Assembly (NCBI GenBank): GCA_047618185.1
Contig: JBLHKZ010000091.1
Coordinates: 1 to 19,200 of the forward strand
From: JAYPEY01 sp047618185
Lineage (GTDB): Bacteria; Verrucomicrobiota; Verrucomicrobiia; Limisphaerales; JAYPEY01
Direction of reading: 5' to 3'
Length of the DNA stretch: 19,200 nt
Under the pieces are notes generated by a model, which was not told the origin of the DNA, searched no databases, and was given only the letters and a program-made list of their open reading frames with translations. Made by a program: the position numbers and the translations under genes. The number at the start of each line of letters is the position of its first letter. Position 1 is the stretch's first letter. Of this stretch, positions 1-8,428 are shown piece by piece.

Positions 1-103
1 ATGGATCAGCGGGGGAGATTATGGTGATGATTCTCCTGAAGAATCCTCGCTGGGCCAGCCCCGATCAAAGCTGAGCCGCGACCGCGCAATGGCGCCAAGT
101 CGC

Positions 104-1015
104 CTAGCGGGCGGCGGTCTTCATCCAACCGCGCAGCATCTCGCGCAATTGCGTCAATTCCCGGAACAGCGCCTTGCGGTCACGGTTGGCATGTTCCAGG
201 CACCACGGCCCCCGAAAGCCGCTCCGCCATCCCACATCGAAGCATCGCTTCAGATCGTAGGCCTTGTGCTCTCCGTCCGGCCCCATCGCTTTGGCCTTGA
301 AATCACAGCTGACCGCCAGCGGGAAGGCCTTCTTCAATCCTGCATAGCGAATCTCGTCGCTGTTCCAGTTTCCGGTGTCCGGCGTCGCCATCACGCCCCG
401 ATCGATTCGCTTGATCAACCGCGGCACGGAGTCCGGATCGGCCTGCATCCAACCATAGTTTTCGACCAGCAATCCCACTCCATGTTTCTCGCCGTGTTCC
501 GCCAAAGCGCGATAGCTGGCCACGTGAATCCTCATGTCCGGCAGCGGCGGCAGCGGCAAGGGACGCGCCCAGGGCGAGCCGACAAGCGCCGCATCGTCGA
601 TCGATTTCATGTAAACACTCAATGCCTTCGTCCGGGTCGCGTCGTCCGGGGAATTCATAGCGAGCCCCTTTTGATTCATCTTCAGATTTGTCACGACGCA
701 TCCGGACTTCTCGACCTGGCTTCGGAACTCTTCAATCCGTCGCCCCGCCTTGGCCAGCGTGTTCGAATTCAAATCGATGACGCGCATGTCCAACTCTTCG
801 CGCATGAGGCGCGGCAAATCCATGATCCCGATCTTGCCGCCAGCCGAGGTCGCTCCGATGTGGGCGTCGATGGAGGATGTTGTGATTCCGATTTCGCGCG
901 CCTGCGGCGCCGAAGCTCCTTCGCCTCGTCGAATATCCATCGCCAACGAGGCGCACGCCAGGCTTCCGGTTCCTAGAAAACGACGCCTTGAAATCCGAGA
1001 AGTTCGTTCATTCAT
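104..1015 (-). CDS. Tat-exported sugar phosphate isomerase/epimerase-like TIM-barrel protein
   Basis: The product of about 303 residues starts with a twin-arginine signal (SRISRRRFLG, then a short hydrophobic stretch), so it is probably exported by Tat. The rest reads as a xylose-isomerase-like/AP-endonuclease-2 TIM barrel. Acidic residues at barrel strand ends are visible in VENYGW, TPDTGNW, SCDFKAK and CLEHAN, the usual spacing for a divalent-metal site. Family members isomerise or epimerise sugars or polyols; the substrate here cannot be read. I chose the ATG at 1015: it puts the Tat motif near the N-terminus and has GAGG 9 nt upstream, one of the few Shine-Dalgarno-like sites in the window. 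ATGs at 1030 and 1051 are in frame but add an unlikely leader. The chosen start overlaps the PhoD-like gene's stop by 8 bp (ATGAATGA), which suggests translational coupling. Confidence 0.82.
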   Translation of the reverse strand: MNERTSRISRRRFLGTGSLACASLAMDIRRGEGASAPQAREIGITTSSIDAHIGATSAGGKIGIMDLPRLMREELDMRVIDLNSNTLAKAGRRIEEFRSQVEKSGCVVTNLKMNQKGLAMNSPDDATRTKALSVYMKSIDDAALVGSPWARPLPLPPLPDMRIHVASYRALAEHGEKHGVGLLVENYGWMQADPDSVPRLIKRIDRGVMATPDTGNWNSDEIRYAGLKKAFPLAVSCDFKAKAMGPDGEHKAYDLKRCFDVGWRSGFRGPWCLEHANRDRKALFRELTQLREMLRGWMKTAAR

Positions 1016-2459
1016 ATTTTGTGACCTCATGTAGAAGTGTTCCGAGTTCATCGAAGAACAGAAATCGAATCTTGGCGCTCACTGCGTCGGCAGCCGGGTC
1101 CACCACGACATTCAAGAAACCGCCCGACGGCGTCCTGGAGGTGTAGGGCTGTTTGACCAGGCCATCCGGGTCTGTGCTCTTCTTTGTTCCGGGCGAAACA
1201 CCCATTCGCGAATTCGCGTCAACCAATGCTCCGCAAGAAAACTCCTCGAACCCGCTTGGATGGATCGAGTGGTATTGCCAATGCCGATCGCCACAAACGA
1301 GATAGAGGCCTTTCTTCAGGAAGCCGTTTTCTTTCGCCCAACCGAAAAACTCTGAGCCTTCGTGTTGAAATCCCCCCACGTTGGTGTGGTTGTCCTTCTT
1401 CCCCTTCCCATCCGGCCCCACCATCGGCGTCGGCGATATCACGATCTTAAAAGCGGCGTCGGACTCCGACAGCGTTCGTTTCAACCACTCTCGTTGTTCC
1501 ACGCCCCAGATCGTCTTCTCCGGTCCATCAGGCATGCGATTCGGACTTCGATAGTCGCGCCCCTCCAACAGCCAGATCTGTAGTTCTTTGCTGACCCGAT
1601 GCGTGCGATAGGTCTCCGCCTTGGGATCGCTGGGAGCAACGACCGGGACCTGTTCCCGAAAAATCTCGATGCCCAACTCACTCGATGGCGGCCGATCGCT
1701 GGTGTTGTCATTGTCGTTGTAACGATGATCGTGGTCGTCTTTCTCCCAATAAGTTGGAACCCGGGCGAACAGATCGACAAACCGGGGCTGCGAGAATTGT
1801 TCGTGCCATTTCTTGCGCATCGAAGCCGCGTCCGTGGCGCTGAATTTCTTGTGGTGGTCGTAGTAGACATTGTCTCCAGTCCCGACGAAAAAATGCGGCT
1901 TGATCCTCAATAGGGTCGCCAGAGCCGGAAACCCCAGATGCTTATCGTCTCCTTCATAAGCCCTCTTTCCATCCCCTTTGGGGCCATCCTGGAAAAAGGC
2001 ATAATTCATGCCCGAAACCACCACGAAGCTTTTTTGTGACGACCGCGCCGCGCCTGACAACGTCCAAAACTCGCAGGTGCGTCCCTTGATAATCACATCC
2101 TTCGTCGGACCGTATTCCAATCGGTAAAAGTACTGGCTTGCGGATTCCAGCCCTTCCACTTTCGCCTTGATCATATGATCGGTCTTCGCCACCGCCTCAA
2201 TCCAGGCTGTCCTCCTGGGATTCCTAAAACTTCGATTGTCCGCCACGACAAAACGGCCCCAACCATGCCGACCGGGCGCATCGCCATCGGAACTCAGCTT
2301 GTCGGCCGTCAACCGAGATTGAAGGATGACGCTGGATTCAGTGACCTCGCCGGCCATTTCCCCCTGCAAGTGCGAGAGAGCCAGATCCGCGGCCAAGGCG
2401 TTTGAAGCTACGCAGGCGATCCCCAGGAAGATTACAACGACGAAAGAGCGAGAATTCAT
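1008..2459 (-). CDS. PhoD-like alkaline phosphatase family protein (secreted metallophosphatase)
   Basis: This 483-residue protein has an N-terminal hydrophobic signal ending near ALAAD (residues 1-24), so it is probably Sec-exported. An N-terminal beta domain with SASQYFYRLEYG (about 106-117) resembles the PhoD N-terminal domain. The metallophosphatase core shows GTGDNVYYD (193-201), EKDDHDHRYND (239-249) and CGDRHWQYHS (389-398), the Asp/Asn/His clusters that bind metals in PhoD-like phosphodiesterases and phosphatases. It likely releases phosphate from extracellular or periplasmic phospho-esters; the substrate is unknown. No good Shine-Dalgarno precedes the ATG at 2459. A terminator-like hairpin about 25 nt upstream separates it from the DUF1501 gene, so it may have its own promoter, though I could not pick one out. 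It overlaps the downstream isomerase-like gene by 8 bp. Confidence 0.88.
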   Translation of the reverse strand: MNSRSFVVVIFLGIACVASNALAADLALSHLQGEMAGEVTESSVILQSRLTADKLSSDGDAPGRHGWGRFVVADNRSFRNPRRTAWIEAVAKTDHMIKAKVEGLESASQYFYRLEYGPTKDVIIKGRTCEFWTLSGAARSSQKSFVVVSGMNYAFFQDGPKGDGKRAYEGDDKHLGFPALATLLRIKPHFFVGTGDNVYYDHHKKFSATDAASMRKKWHEQFSQPRFVDLFARVPTYWEKDDHDHRYNDNDNTSDRPPSSELGIEIFREQVPVVAPSDPKAETYRTHRVSKELQIWLLEGRDYRSPNRMPDGPEKTIWGVEQREWLKRTLSESDAAFKIVISPTPMVGPDGKGKKDNHTNVGGFQHEGSEFFGWAKENGFLKKGLYLVCGDRHWQYHSIHPSGFEEFSCGALVDANSRMGVSPGTKKSTDPDGLVKQPYTSRTPSGGFLNVVVDPAADAVSAKIRFLFFDELGTLLHEVTKYE

Positions 2460-2483
2460 ATGACGACAGGTTGCTTAAACAAA

Positions 2484-2507
2484 TGTCGGGAGGCAATTCC
2501 CGAACAT
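2484..2507 (-). terminator. Terminator-like hairpin between the DUF1501 and PhoD-like genes
   Basis: On the minus strand TCGGGA (2503-2498) and TCCCGA (2491-2486) form a 6-bp stem with a 6-nt loop. The stem extends by three pairs (ATG/CAT) if one base is bulged, and is followed by TTTGTTTAAG. It lies about 122 nt after the DUF1501 stop and 25 nt before the PhoD-like start, so it could end the upstream two-gene unit or act as a leader hairpin of the PhoD-like mRNA. The rest of the 169-bp gap (2460-2628) holds no gene I can support. Confidence 0.42.
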
Positions 2508-2628
2508 CAGCGCCACGCGGACAACGAATCAAACCGGTCTTCCCGCCAGAGTCATCGACGTCCAGAGGCAGACAGCGCCATCTCCACTCTTCTCTTCCCT
2601 CCTCGCATGATTTGCAACAAACGAGCCA

Positions 2629-4074
2629 TCAGGCAATCACGCCGTTTTGCACGACGCCGTGCACGTCGGTCAGACGGTATTGGCGCCCTTGGAATTTGAA
2701 CGTCAGTCGCTCGTGCTCCAACCCCAGCAGATGCAACATCGTGGCGTTAAAATCGTGCATGTGGACCGGATTCTCAATGGGCGCATATCCAAACTCATCC
2801 GTCTTCCCGTAAACCGTGCCCGGCTTCGAGCCCCCGCCTGCCATCCAAACGGAGTAGGCCTCCTTATGGTGATCTCGTCCGGCGTTGGTCGTCTTTCCTG
2901 CGCTGTTCGCCCCCTGTGCCATCGGCGTCCGGCCAAACTCTGCGCTCCAAACCACCAGCGTTTCATCCAGCAGCCCCCGGGCCTTCAGATCGGCAATCAA
3001 CGCCGCGATCGGCCGATCCACCTGTTTGGCTTTTCTGGGAAGATTCTTAAAAACACTGCCGTGCATATCCCAGCCCTGATCGAACAATTGCACGAACCTT
3101 ACGCCGCGTTCGACCATGCGACGCGCCAACAGACAGTTGTTGGCGAAACTCGTCTTGCCCGGCTCCGTGCCATACTGCTCGTGAACCTCTTTCGACTCGG
3201 TGGAAATATCCATCAACTCCGGCACTGAGGTCTGCATGCGGTAGGCCATCTCATACTGCGCAATGCGGGTGGCAATTTCAGGATCGCCCACGTCCGCCAG
3301 CTGCACGCTGTTCAGCCGATTGATCGAATCAACGATTCGCCGCCGCCGCGGATCGTCCACGCCTTTGGGATTGGAAAGGAACAACACCGGATCGCCCTGG
3401 CTGCGAAATTCGATTCCCTGGTAAACCGTCGGCAAGAATCCGCTGCCCCAGGCGCTGTTGCCGGCGCCCAGGACGCTACCCGTGACCAGCACGACAAACC
3501 CCGGCAAATTCGCGTTCTCGCTCCCCAATCCGTAATTCACCCAGGAGCCCATGCTCGGCCGCCCGAACCGCCCGAAGCCCGTCAGCGCAAACATCTGCGC
3601 GGGCGCATGATTAAAATGATCTGTATGGATCGTGCGAATGAAACACAGGTCGTCCGCCACACCCTGCAGGTGCGGCATCAGATTGGAGACGGTCGTCCCG
3701 GACTGCCCGCAGTTTCTAAATTTGAAACTCTCGTCCTTGGGAGTGCCCAACAAGGAAGGCTGTTTTCGAATGAATGCCAGGCGTTTGCCTTTGAAGAATT
3801 CATCGGGACAAAGCTCGCCATTTCGCTTCTGCAGTTCCGGTTTAAAATCGAATAAATCCAGATGCGAAGGCGCGCCGACCAGGTGGATGTAAATGACGTT
3901 CTTCGCCTTTGGCGCCAGATGGGACTTCCGCGCAGTCAGCGGGTTCGTCGGCGCCGTCGCTCCAGCGTCCTGGCGCAATAGCGAGGCCAGAGCCGCTCCG
4001 CCCATCCCCATCCCCGCAGTCTGGAAGAACTGTCGGCGCGTCGCCGTTTGAATAAGAAATTGTTCCGGTGTCAT
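2629..4074 (-). CDS. DUF1501 domain-containing protein (sulfatase-like fold, Tat-type leader)
   Basis: This 481-residue protein matches the DUF1501 family throughout. It has a twin-arginine-like leader (ATRRQFFQTA plus a Gly/Ala-rich hydrophobic run, residues 11-33), HLVGAPSHLDLFD (64-76), NHAPAQMFALTGF in the middle, SAEFGRTP, GRDHHKEAYSVWMAGGG, and a C-terminal VHMHDFNATMLHLLGLEH segment. DUF1501 proteins belong to the alkaline phosphatase/sulfatase-like superfamily. They are highly expanded in Planctomycetota and Verrucomicrobiota, where they usually sit beside PSCyt1/DUF1549/DUF1553 genes. The biochemical activity of the family is not settled. Here the gene starts only 12 bp after the stop of such a partner, so the two form one transcription unit. 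The ATG at 4074 is preceded by CCTCCACC rather than a Shine-Dalgarno. Confidence 0.92.
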   Translation of the reverse strand: MTPEQFLIQTATRRQFFQTAGMGMGGAALASLLRQDAGATAPTNPLTARKSHLAPKAKNVIYIHLVGAPSHLDLFDFKPELQKRNGELCPDEFFKGKRLAFIRKQPSLLGTPKDESFKFRNCGQSGTTVSNLMPHLQGVADDLCFIRTIHTDHFNHAPAQMFALTGFGRFGRPSMGSWVNYGLGSENANLPGFVVLVTGSVLGAGNSAWGSGFLPTVYQGIEFRSQGDPVLFLSNPKGVDDPRRRRIVDSINRLNSVQLADVGDPEIATRIAQYEMAYRMQTSVPELMDISTESKEVHEQYGTEPGKTSFANNCLLARRMVERGVRFVQLFDQGWDMHGSVFKNLPRKAKQVDRPIAALIADLKARGLLDETLVVWSAEFGRTPMAQGANSAGKTTNAGRDHHKEAYSVWMAGGGSKPGTVYGKTDEFGYAPIENPVHMHDFNATMLHLLGLEHERLTFKFQGRQYRLTDVHGVVQNGVIA

Positions 4075-4086
4075 GGTGGAGGGGCT

Positions 4087-7000
4087 TCAACCTTTCGTCA
4101 CGGTTTCATCGAGATTCATCAGGATATTGGCCACGGTAAACCAGGCGGCCAACTTCGCAGCATCGACGCTGATGTCCGGCTTCCAACGATTGGAGCTATT
4201 CACCAGTTCCTTGGCCGCAACTGAGTCTTTCTGAAACAACTGAAACTCGCTCTCGAACACCTTCACCAACTGCTCGACCTCCGCCGCGCGCGCTTCCCGC
4301 GACAGGCAAAGACGAAGGCCATAGCGCACGCGATCCTCGACGCTGAGATCCTCGCGGTCGTGCATGATGCGCGACGCCAGCGCCAATGCCATCTCCACGT
4401 AGGCGGGATCGTTCATCAAGGTCAAAGCCTGAAGCGGGGTATTGGTTCGCGGTCGCTTGACGACGCAGGACGAACGATCCGGAGCGTCGAAGTTCACCAT
4501 GCTCGGATAGGGCGCCGCCCGGCGATACACGATGTAGATCCCTCGGCGAAAGCGATCTTCATTCGGCGATTCAATCCACTTCGGCTCATTGCGTCCGGTC
4601 TGCCGCCACAGACCAGAGGGTTGGAAAGGCATGATCGGCGCTCCGCCCATCTTGGTCGAAAGCAGTCCCGCCGCCGACAGCGCGTTGTCGCGAATCTGTT
4701 CCGCGGACAATCGAAAGCGAGGTCCGCGCGCGTAGAGCTTGTTGCTGGGATCACGCTCAAGAATCTCGGGAGCGACGCGGGATGACTGGCGATAGGTCGC
4801 GGACATCACGATCAACTTATGCAGCCGCTTCATCGACCAACCCTGATCCATAAATTCGACCGCCAGCCAATCCAGCAGTTCGGGATGCGTCGGCGGCTCC
4901 GACTGTGTTCCGAAATCTTCCAATGTCGCGACGATCCCCTGCCCCATGATCTCCGCCCACCATCGATTGACCGTCACGCGCGCGACCAGTGGATTCTCCC
5001 GATCGACCAGCCAGCGCGCCAGACCGAGGCGATCTTTGCTCTCGTTGGCGCTGATAGGATGCAGCGCGGATGGAGAGCCCGGCCCCACCGCATTGCCTTG
5101 ATTGAGATACTCGCCGCGGTTCATGATATGCGTCTCGCGCGGCTTCTCCATCTCGACCATCACCAGAGTCGTCGGCGGCTTGATCGCGTCGACTTGCTTC
5201 TTCAACGCGGCGGCTTCTTTCCTGAGACGGGTCAAGGTTGGATGGCTCTTTTCAAAATGTTCCTGCAATTGCCGCTTCTCCTTTCGGGTCCGCTTTGCCT
5301 TGCCAAGAATCGCGGCAATCTCCGATGAAAGATCCAGCTGCCCTGGTTCTCCGTCGATCGCCGAAAATCTCATTCGGCCAATGGTGCGACCGCCGCCGTA
5401 ATTCTGCGTGAATGTGAAAACCAACTCTGCTCCGTCCTTGCTGGCAATGGGCTCAGTCAACCCGAAGCGCACCCAGTGATCTTTGCTGAACTCCCCCGCG
5501 ATCGCCCATCCGTTTTGCTTATCCGCGATCTTGCCGTCAAACAACTCCTCCGGCGGAAAATTACCTTGCGAGAAATCAGCGGTCGGATTCACGGGCTTGA
5601 GGCGTTTCAGCGTTTCTCCATTCTCGGCATCGATTGCGCGCGACACTCCCAGTTCCTGCAAAACAAAGTTTGGCCGGCCTTTCGCAGGGTTGCGCCCTGG
5701 TCCCTTGGAGGGCAGCCGGTCATGCGTCAACGCCTCTAATTTGAGTCCCGACACCATCTTTAAATCCGTCTTCACACGGACCGTATAGACCGCGTTCTCA
5801 GGGCTCTTGGCCGGCAGCAACAGGCTCCCGTCATCCAGTTTCTCAAACTTCTCGGGATGGTCGCTCTCAAATGAAACAATCTCCATCGTCCGCCACTGAG
5901 GCGTCGTCTGGACCGCTGTTTTCATTCGCGCTTCCCAGGTCTTTTGCTCGACGGCCACTTCCTTCGAAACACGATCTGCCTCCGCCTCCTTCGCCGTCAT
6001 GCGCACGCGCAACCGGTCGAACTCCTCTTGCTTCGATTCGCTCAGCGGCAGATCCATCTTGGGTCCGTAGAAATCAAATGAAACTCCCTTCCCGCTCGGG
6101 TTACGCACCTCCACCGGCGTGTTGTTGAAGTAGGCGAAGAACTGGTAGTAATCCTTCATCGTGAAGGGGTCAAACTTGTGAGTGTGGCACTGGGCGCATT
6201 CCAAGGTGGAACCCAGCCAGACCGTGCCCGTCGTATTCACCCGGTCGACCACCTGGTTTACGCGATTCTCCTCCGGGTGCACGCCGGCCTCGACGTTGCA
6301 AGTCGGCGTGCGATGAAATCCTGTCGCGATCCGCTGGGCGTCGGTCGCATTTGGCAACAGGTCGCCTGCGATTTGCTCGATCGTGAATTGATCGAAGGGC
6401 ATGTCCGCGTTCATCGCGTCGATCACCCAATCGCGAAAGGCCCAACTGTCGCGCAATTGATCGGCTTGAAAACCGTTGGAATCCGCATACCGCGCCAGGT
6501 CGAGCCACGGTCTCGCCCAACGCTCTCCATAACGTGGCGACTTAAGCAACCGATCGACGACCTTCTCGTAAGCGTCTTCCGAATCGTCCGCCAAGAACGA
6601 CTCGACTTCGCCCACGCTCGGAGGCAGGCCGACTAGATCGAGAGACGCGCGGCGGATCAGCCGAGCCTTATCCGCGGGTTTTGAAGGACGCAGCCCTTCG
6701 CGCCTCAAGCGGTCATGGACAAAGAAATCGATCCCGTTGATCGTCCATCGCGTATCGACCTCAGGCAGCTCCGGCCGCTCTGGCTTCACATAGGCCCAAT
6801 GAATTTCCTGCTCCTCAGCCGCCGGCCAGACAGCGCCTCCGTCGATCCAACTCTTTAACAACGTCACTTCCGCGGAGCTCAATGCCTCCCCATCTTTCGG
6901 CATGCGCGTCTTTGGATTTGTCTCCACGACGCGCTTGATCAACAGGCTCTCGACCGCGTTGCCGGCGACAATCGCTGGCTCACCTGAATCGCCGGCCGTC

Positions 7001-7197
7001 AAGGCCCGCCTCGGACGATCCAGGCGCAAGCCGCCGCTCATGGTGTGATCGTGGCACTTGAAGCAATGCCGGGCCAACAGCGGCTGGATGTCTTTGGCAA
7101 AATCGACCGCCAAAACTGACTGTCCTGAAAGGAAACCAAGGGCCGAAGCCAAACTTAGGGCCGCGAATCGAGTTTTACGGACGATGCCATTCATCAT
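4087..7197 (-). CDS. PSCyt1/DUF1549/DUF1553 planctomycete-type cytochrome c domain protein
   Basis: The 1036-residue exported protein has a signal peptide at residues 1-31 (ending SVLAVDF). The PSCyt1 domain (about 32-120) carries the c-type heme motif CFKCH at 45-49. DUF1549 (about 155-360) contains LIRRASLDLVGLPP, ERWARPWLDLARYADSNG and a second CxxCH motif, CAQCH, at 334-338. A coiled-coil-like stretch at about 385-425 leads to a beta-rich insert (about 445-620), then a second charged helical region (about 630-672). DUF1553 (about 720-1000) has WLVDRENPLVARVTVNRWW, THPELLDWLAVEF and RPRTNTPLQALTLMNDP. This is the full architecture of a family very common in Planctomycetota/Verrucomicrobiota, thought to act with DUF1501 proteins in the periplasm; its reaction is unknown. 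Two adjacent ATGs (7197, 7194) are possible starts, neither with a clear Shine-Dalgarno. The DUF1501 gene follows after 12 bp. Confidence 0.93.
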   Translation of the reverse strand: MMNGIVRKTRFAALSLASALGFLSGQSVLAVDFAKDIQPLLARHCFKCHDHTMSGGLRLDRPRRALTAGDSGEPAIVAGNAVESLLIKRVVETNPKTRMPKDGEALSSAEVTLLKSWIDGGAVWPAAEEQEIHWAYVKPERPELPEVDTRWTINGIDFFVHDRLRREGLRPSKPADKARLIRRASLDLVGLPPSVGEVESFLADDSEDAYEKVVDRLLKSPRYGERWARPWLDLARYADSNGFQADQLRDSWAFRDWVIDAMNADMPFDQFTIEQIAGDLLPNATDAQRIATGFHRTPTCNVEAGVHPEENRVNQVVDRVNTTGTVWLGSTLECAQCHTHKFDPFTMKDYYQFFAYFNNTPVEVRNPSGKGVSFDFYGPKMDLPLSESKQEEFDRLRVRMTAKEAEADRVSKEVAVEQKTWEARMKTAVQTTPQWRTMEIVSFESDHPEKFEKLDDGSLLLPAKSPENAVYTVRVKTDLKMVSGLKLEALTHDRLPSKGPGRNPAKGRPNFVLQELGVSRAIDAENGETLKRLKPVNPTADFSQGNFPPEELFDGKIADKQNGWAIAGEFSKDHWVRFGLTEPIASKDGAELVFTFTQNYGGGRTIGRMRFSAIDGEPGQLDLSSEIAAILGKAKRTRKEKRQLQEHFEKSHPTLTRLRKEAAALKKQVDAIKPPTTLVMVEMEKPRETHIMNRGEYLNQGNAVGPGSPSALHPISANESKDRLGLARWLVDRENPLVARVTVNRWWAEIMGQGIVATLEDFGTQSEPPTHPELLDWLAVEFMDQGWSMKRLHKLIVMSATYRQSSRVAPEILERDPSNKLYARGPRFRLSAEQIRDNALSAAGLLSTKMGGAPIMPFQPSGLWRQTGRNEPKWIESPNEDRFRRGIYIVYRRAAPYPSMVNFDAPDRSSCVVKRPRTNTPLQALTLMNDPAYVEMALALASRIMHDREDLSVEDRVRYGLRLCLSREARAAEVEQLVKVFESEFQLFQKDSVAAKELVNSSNRWKPDISVDAAKLAAWFTVANILMNLDETVTKG

Positions 7198-7339
7198 TGC
7201 AGGCTATTCATAAGACAGGACGATGCGGGAAACCATGAATTTTTCTACGCAAATCATGCAGAAAACCACAGCGCAGCCCGATCGCTCGGGGCAAAACGAA
7301 TGGAGTCCAAAACTGCTCGACTGGGAACCTCGAAACCGA
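7198..7339. other. Intergenic boundary between the ole operon and the PSCyt1/DUF1501 unit
   Basis: This 142-bp stretch separates the oleD stop from the start of the cytochrome-domain gene, both on the minus strand. It is relatively AT-rich near 7235-7265, so it is the natural place for the promoter of the PSCyt1/DUF1501 pair, but I could not assign -35 and -10 boxes with confidence. It also holds the small hairpin listed separately at 7276-7292. No coding sequence is supported here. Confidence 0.45.
7276..7292 (-). terminator. Small GNRA-loop hairpin downstream of oleD
   Basis: On the minus strand CCCGA and TCGGG form a 5-bp stem closed by a GCGA (GNRA-type) loop, extended by one outer G-C pair past a bulged C. 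It lies about 48 nt after the oleD stop. A TTTT run follows only some 10 nt after the stem, so it is a weak candidate for the 3' end of the ole transcript rather than a textbook intrinsic terminator. Confidence 0.28.
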
Positions 7340-8329
7340 TCAGGCGATGTTGAGCGAGCTCCGCAATCGTTCGAGCCCCTCGCTCATCGAGACCCGCGGC
7401 GCGTAACCGAAGTCGCGCCTGGCCGCGCCAATGTCGAACCAATGCGCCGTCGCCAGTTCCCGGGCGACGAAGCGCGTCATGCGTGGCTCGCTCTTGATTC
7501 CGAAAGTCCGGTGAATCGCCTCCAGCACGCTCCCTGCGAAGTACGCCAACCCCGGCGAAATCGTCTTCTTCACCGGCGGCAATTCCGCGCAATCGAGAAT
7601 CTGATCGATGAAATCCCAGACGACTACCGGCTCGTCGTTGGTGATGAAATAGGCTTTACCGGCAACCGCCGATCCCGGAGCCAGCTTGTCCGCCCCTAGA
7701 AGATGCGCCTCGGCCGCATTATCGATGTAAACCGCGTCGACCTTGTTGTCGCGCTTTCCGATCCGACGCAGCTTCCCCGCCCGTCCGCGTTCGATGATTC
7801 GGGGCACGAGATGGTTGTCGCCCGGCCCCCAGATCAGGTGCGGACGCAAGGACACGGTCGCCAACTTCTCATCGTTCGCAGCCAGAACCAACTTCTCGGC
7901 CATCGCCTTGGTCTTCGGATAAAACGCATGGTAATGATCGGGATACGGAACCGATTCATCGACGCCCTCCATGTCCGTTCCGTCGAAGACGACACTGGGA
8001 GAACTCGTGTAGACCAATTTTCCAATTCCAAGTTTTCGACAAACCCGGATCACGTTCTCCGTCCCCACAACATTCGCGCGCCGGTAGTCGTCATAAGCCC
8101 CCCAGACGCCGGCCTTGGCGGCCACGTGGAAGATCGTGTCGCAGCCTTCCGCCGCACGAAGAATTGACGCTTCATTTGCGATATCCCCGCGAATCTGTTC
8201 AACCCCGAGTTCTTTCAGCTTCGGGTGATCTCCGCGAGAGAAACTGCGAACCTCGCCGCCGCGCTCCCGCAACATCCGGCAGATCACGCCGCCCAGGAAT
8301 CCGCCGCCGCCTGTGACTAGAGCCTTCAT
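7340..8329 (-). CDS. oleD: OleD-like 2-alkyl-3-oxoalkanoate reductase (extended SDR family)
   Basis: From the ATG at 8329 the protein is 329 residues and opens MKALVTGGGGFLGG, the GxxGxxG nucleotide-binding motif of extended short-chain dehydrogenases (3-beta-HSD/NAD-dependent epimerase type). The SDR serine region is VYTSSPSVVFDG and the YxxxK motif is YPKTK (Tyr137, Lys141). A later RPHLIWGPGD segment is typical of the family. In the olefin pathway OleD uses NADPH to reduce the beta-keto acid formed by OleA to a 2-alkyl-3-hydroxy acid. The position directly after oleA, oleB and oleC is the main reason for choosing OleD over a sterol or sugar dehydrogenase. A TTG at 8374 extends the frame by 15 codons, but those residues (VCLRSVLSICSCEI) look unrelated to the fold and overlap a repeat, so I reject that start. 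The true start has no Shine-Dalgarno. Confidence 0.87.
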   Translation of the reverse strand: MKALVTGGGGFLGGVICRMLRERGGEVRSFSRGDHPKLKELGVEQIRGDIANEASILRAAEGCDTIFHVAAKAGVWGAYDDYRRANVVGTENVIRVCRKLGIGKLVYTSSPSVVFDGTDMEGVDESVPYPDHYHAFYPKTKAMAEKLVLAANDEKLATVSLRPHLIWGPGDNHLVPRIIERGRAGKLRRIGKRDNKVDAVYIDNAAEAHLLGADKLAPGSAVAGKAYFITNDEPVVVWDFIDQILDCAELPPVKKTISPGLAYFAGSVLEAIHRTFGIKSEPRMTRFVARELATAHWFDIGAARRDFGYAPRVSMSEGLERLRSSLNIA

Positions 8330-8335
8330 AATTTC

Positions 8336-8410
8336 ACAGGAGCAAATAGAGAGAACAGAGCGAAGGCAAACCAAGACGGTCGTTTCTCCGTTCTCTCTGT
8401 TTCCTCCTGT
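8336..8410. repeat. Imperfect 21-bp inverted repeat in the oleC-oleD spacer
   Basis: Positions 8336-8356 and 8390-8410 are reverse complements at 19 of 21 positions; in RNA one of the two differences is a G-U pair. The arms flank a 33-nt loop. The 5' arm of the minus-strand transcript carries a perfect AGGAGG, but no start codon follows at a usual distance. The oleD ATG is only 6 nt beyond the 3' arm, so a folded hairpin could affect oleD translation or transcription. The purine/pyrimidine-biased arms (GAGAGAAC, CTCTCTGTTTCCTCC) resemble dispersed intergenic repeats more than a designed terminator, and no T-run follows. Confidence 0.7.
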
Positions 8411-8428
8411 TCAATGATCCCATCCGCT

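Noticed and set aside
29..45. Short hairpin downstream of the isomerase-like gene as terminator
   Set aside because: A 6-bp stem (GATTCT/AGAATC) is present, but no T-run follows on the minus strand and it is within chance expectation; the first 103 bp show nothing else.
89..976. Long plus-strand open frame of 295 codons
   Set aside because: It lies antisense to the clear Tat/TIM-barrel gene, is rich in Arg/His/Pro with no recognisable motif, and reflects GC-rich codon bias.
8330..8374. Upstream TTG start for oleD at 8374
   Set aside because: The 15 extra residues precede a canonical MKALVTGGGGFLGG start, look unlike a signal or domain, and overlap the inverted repeat.
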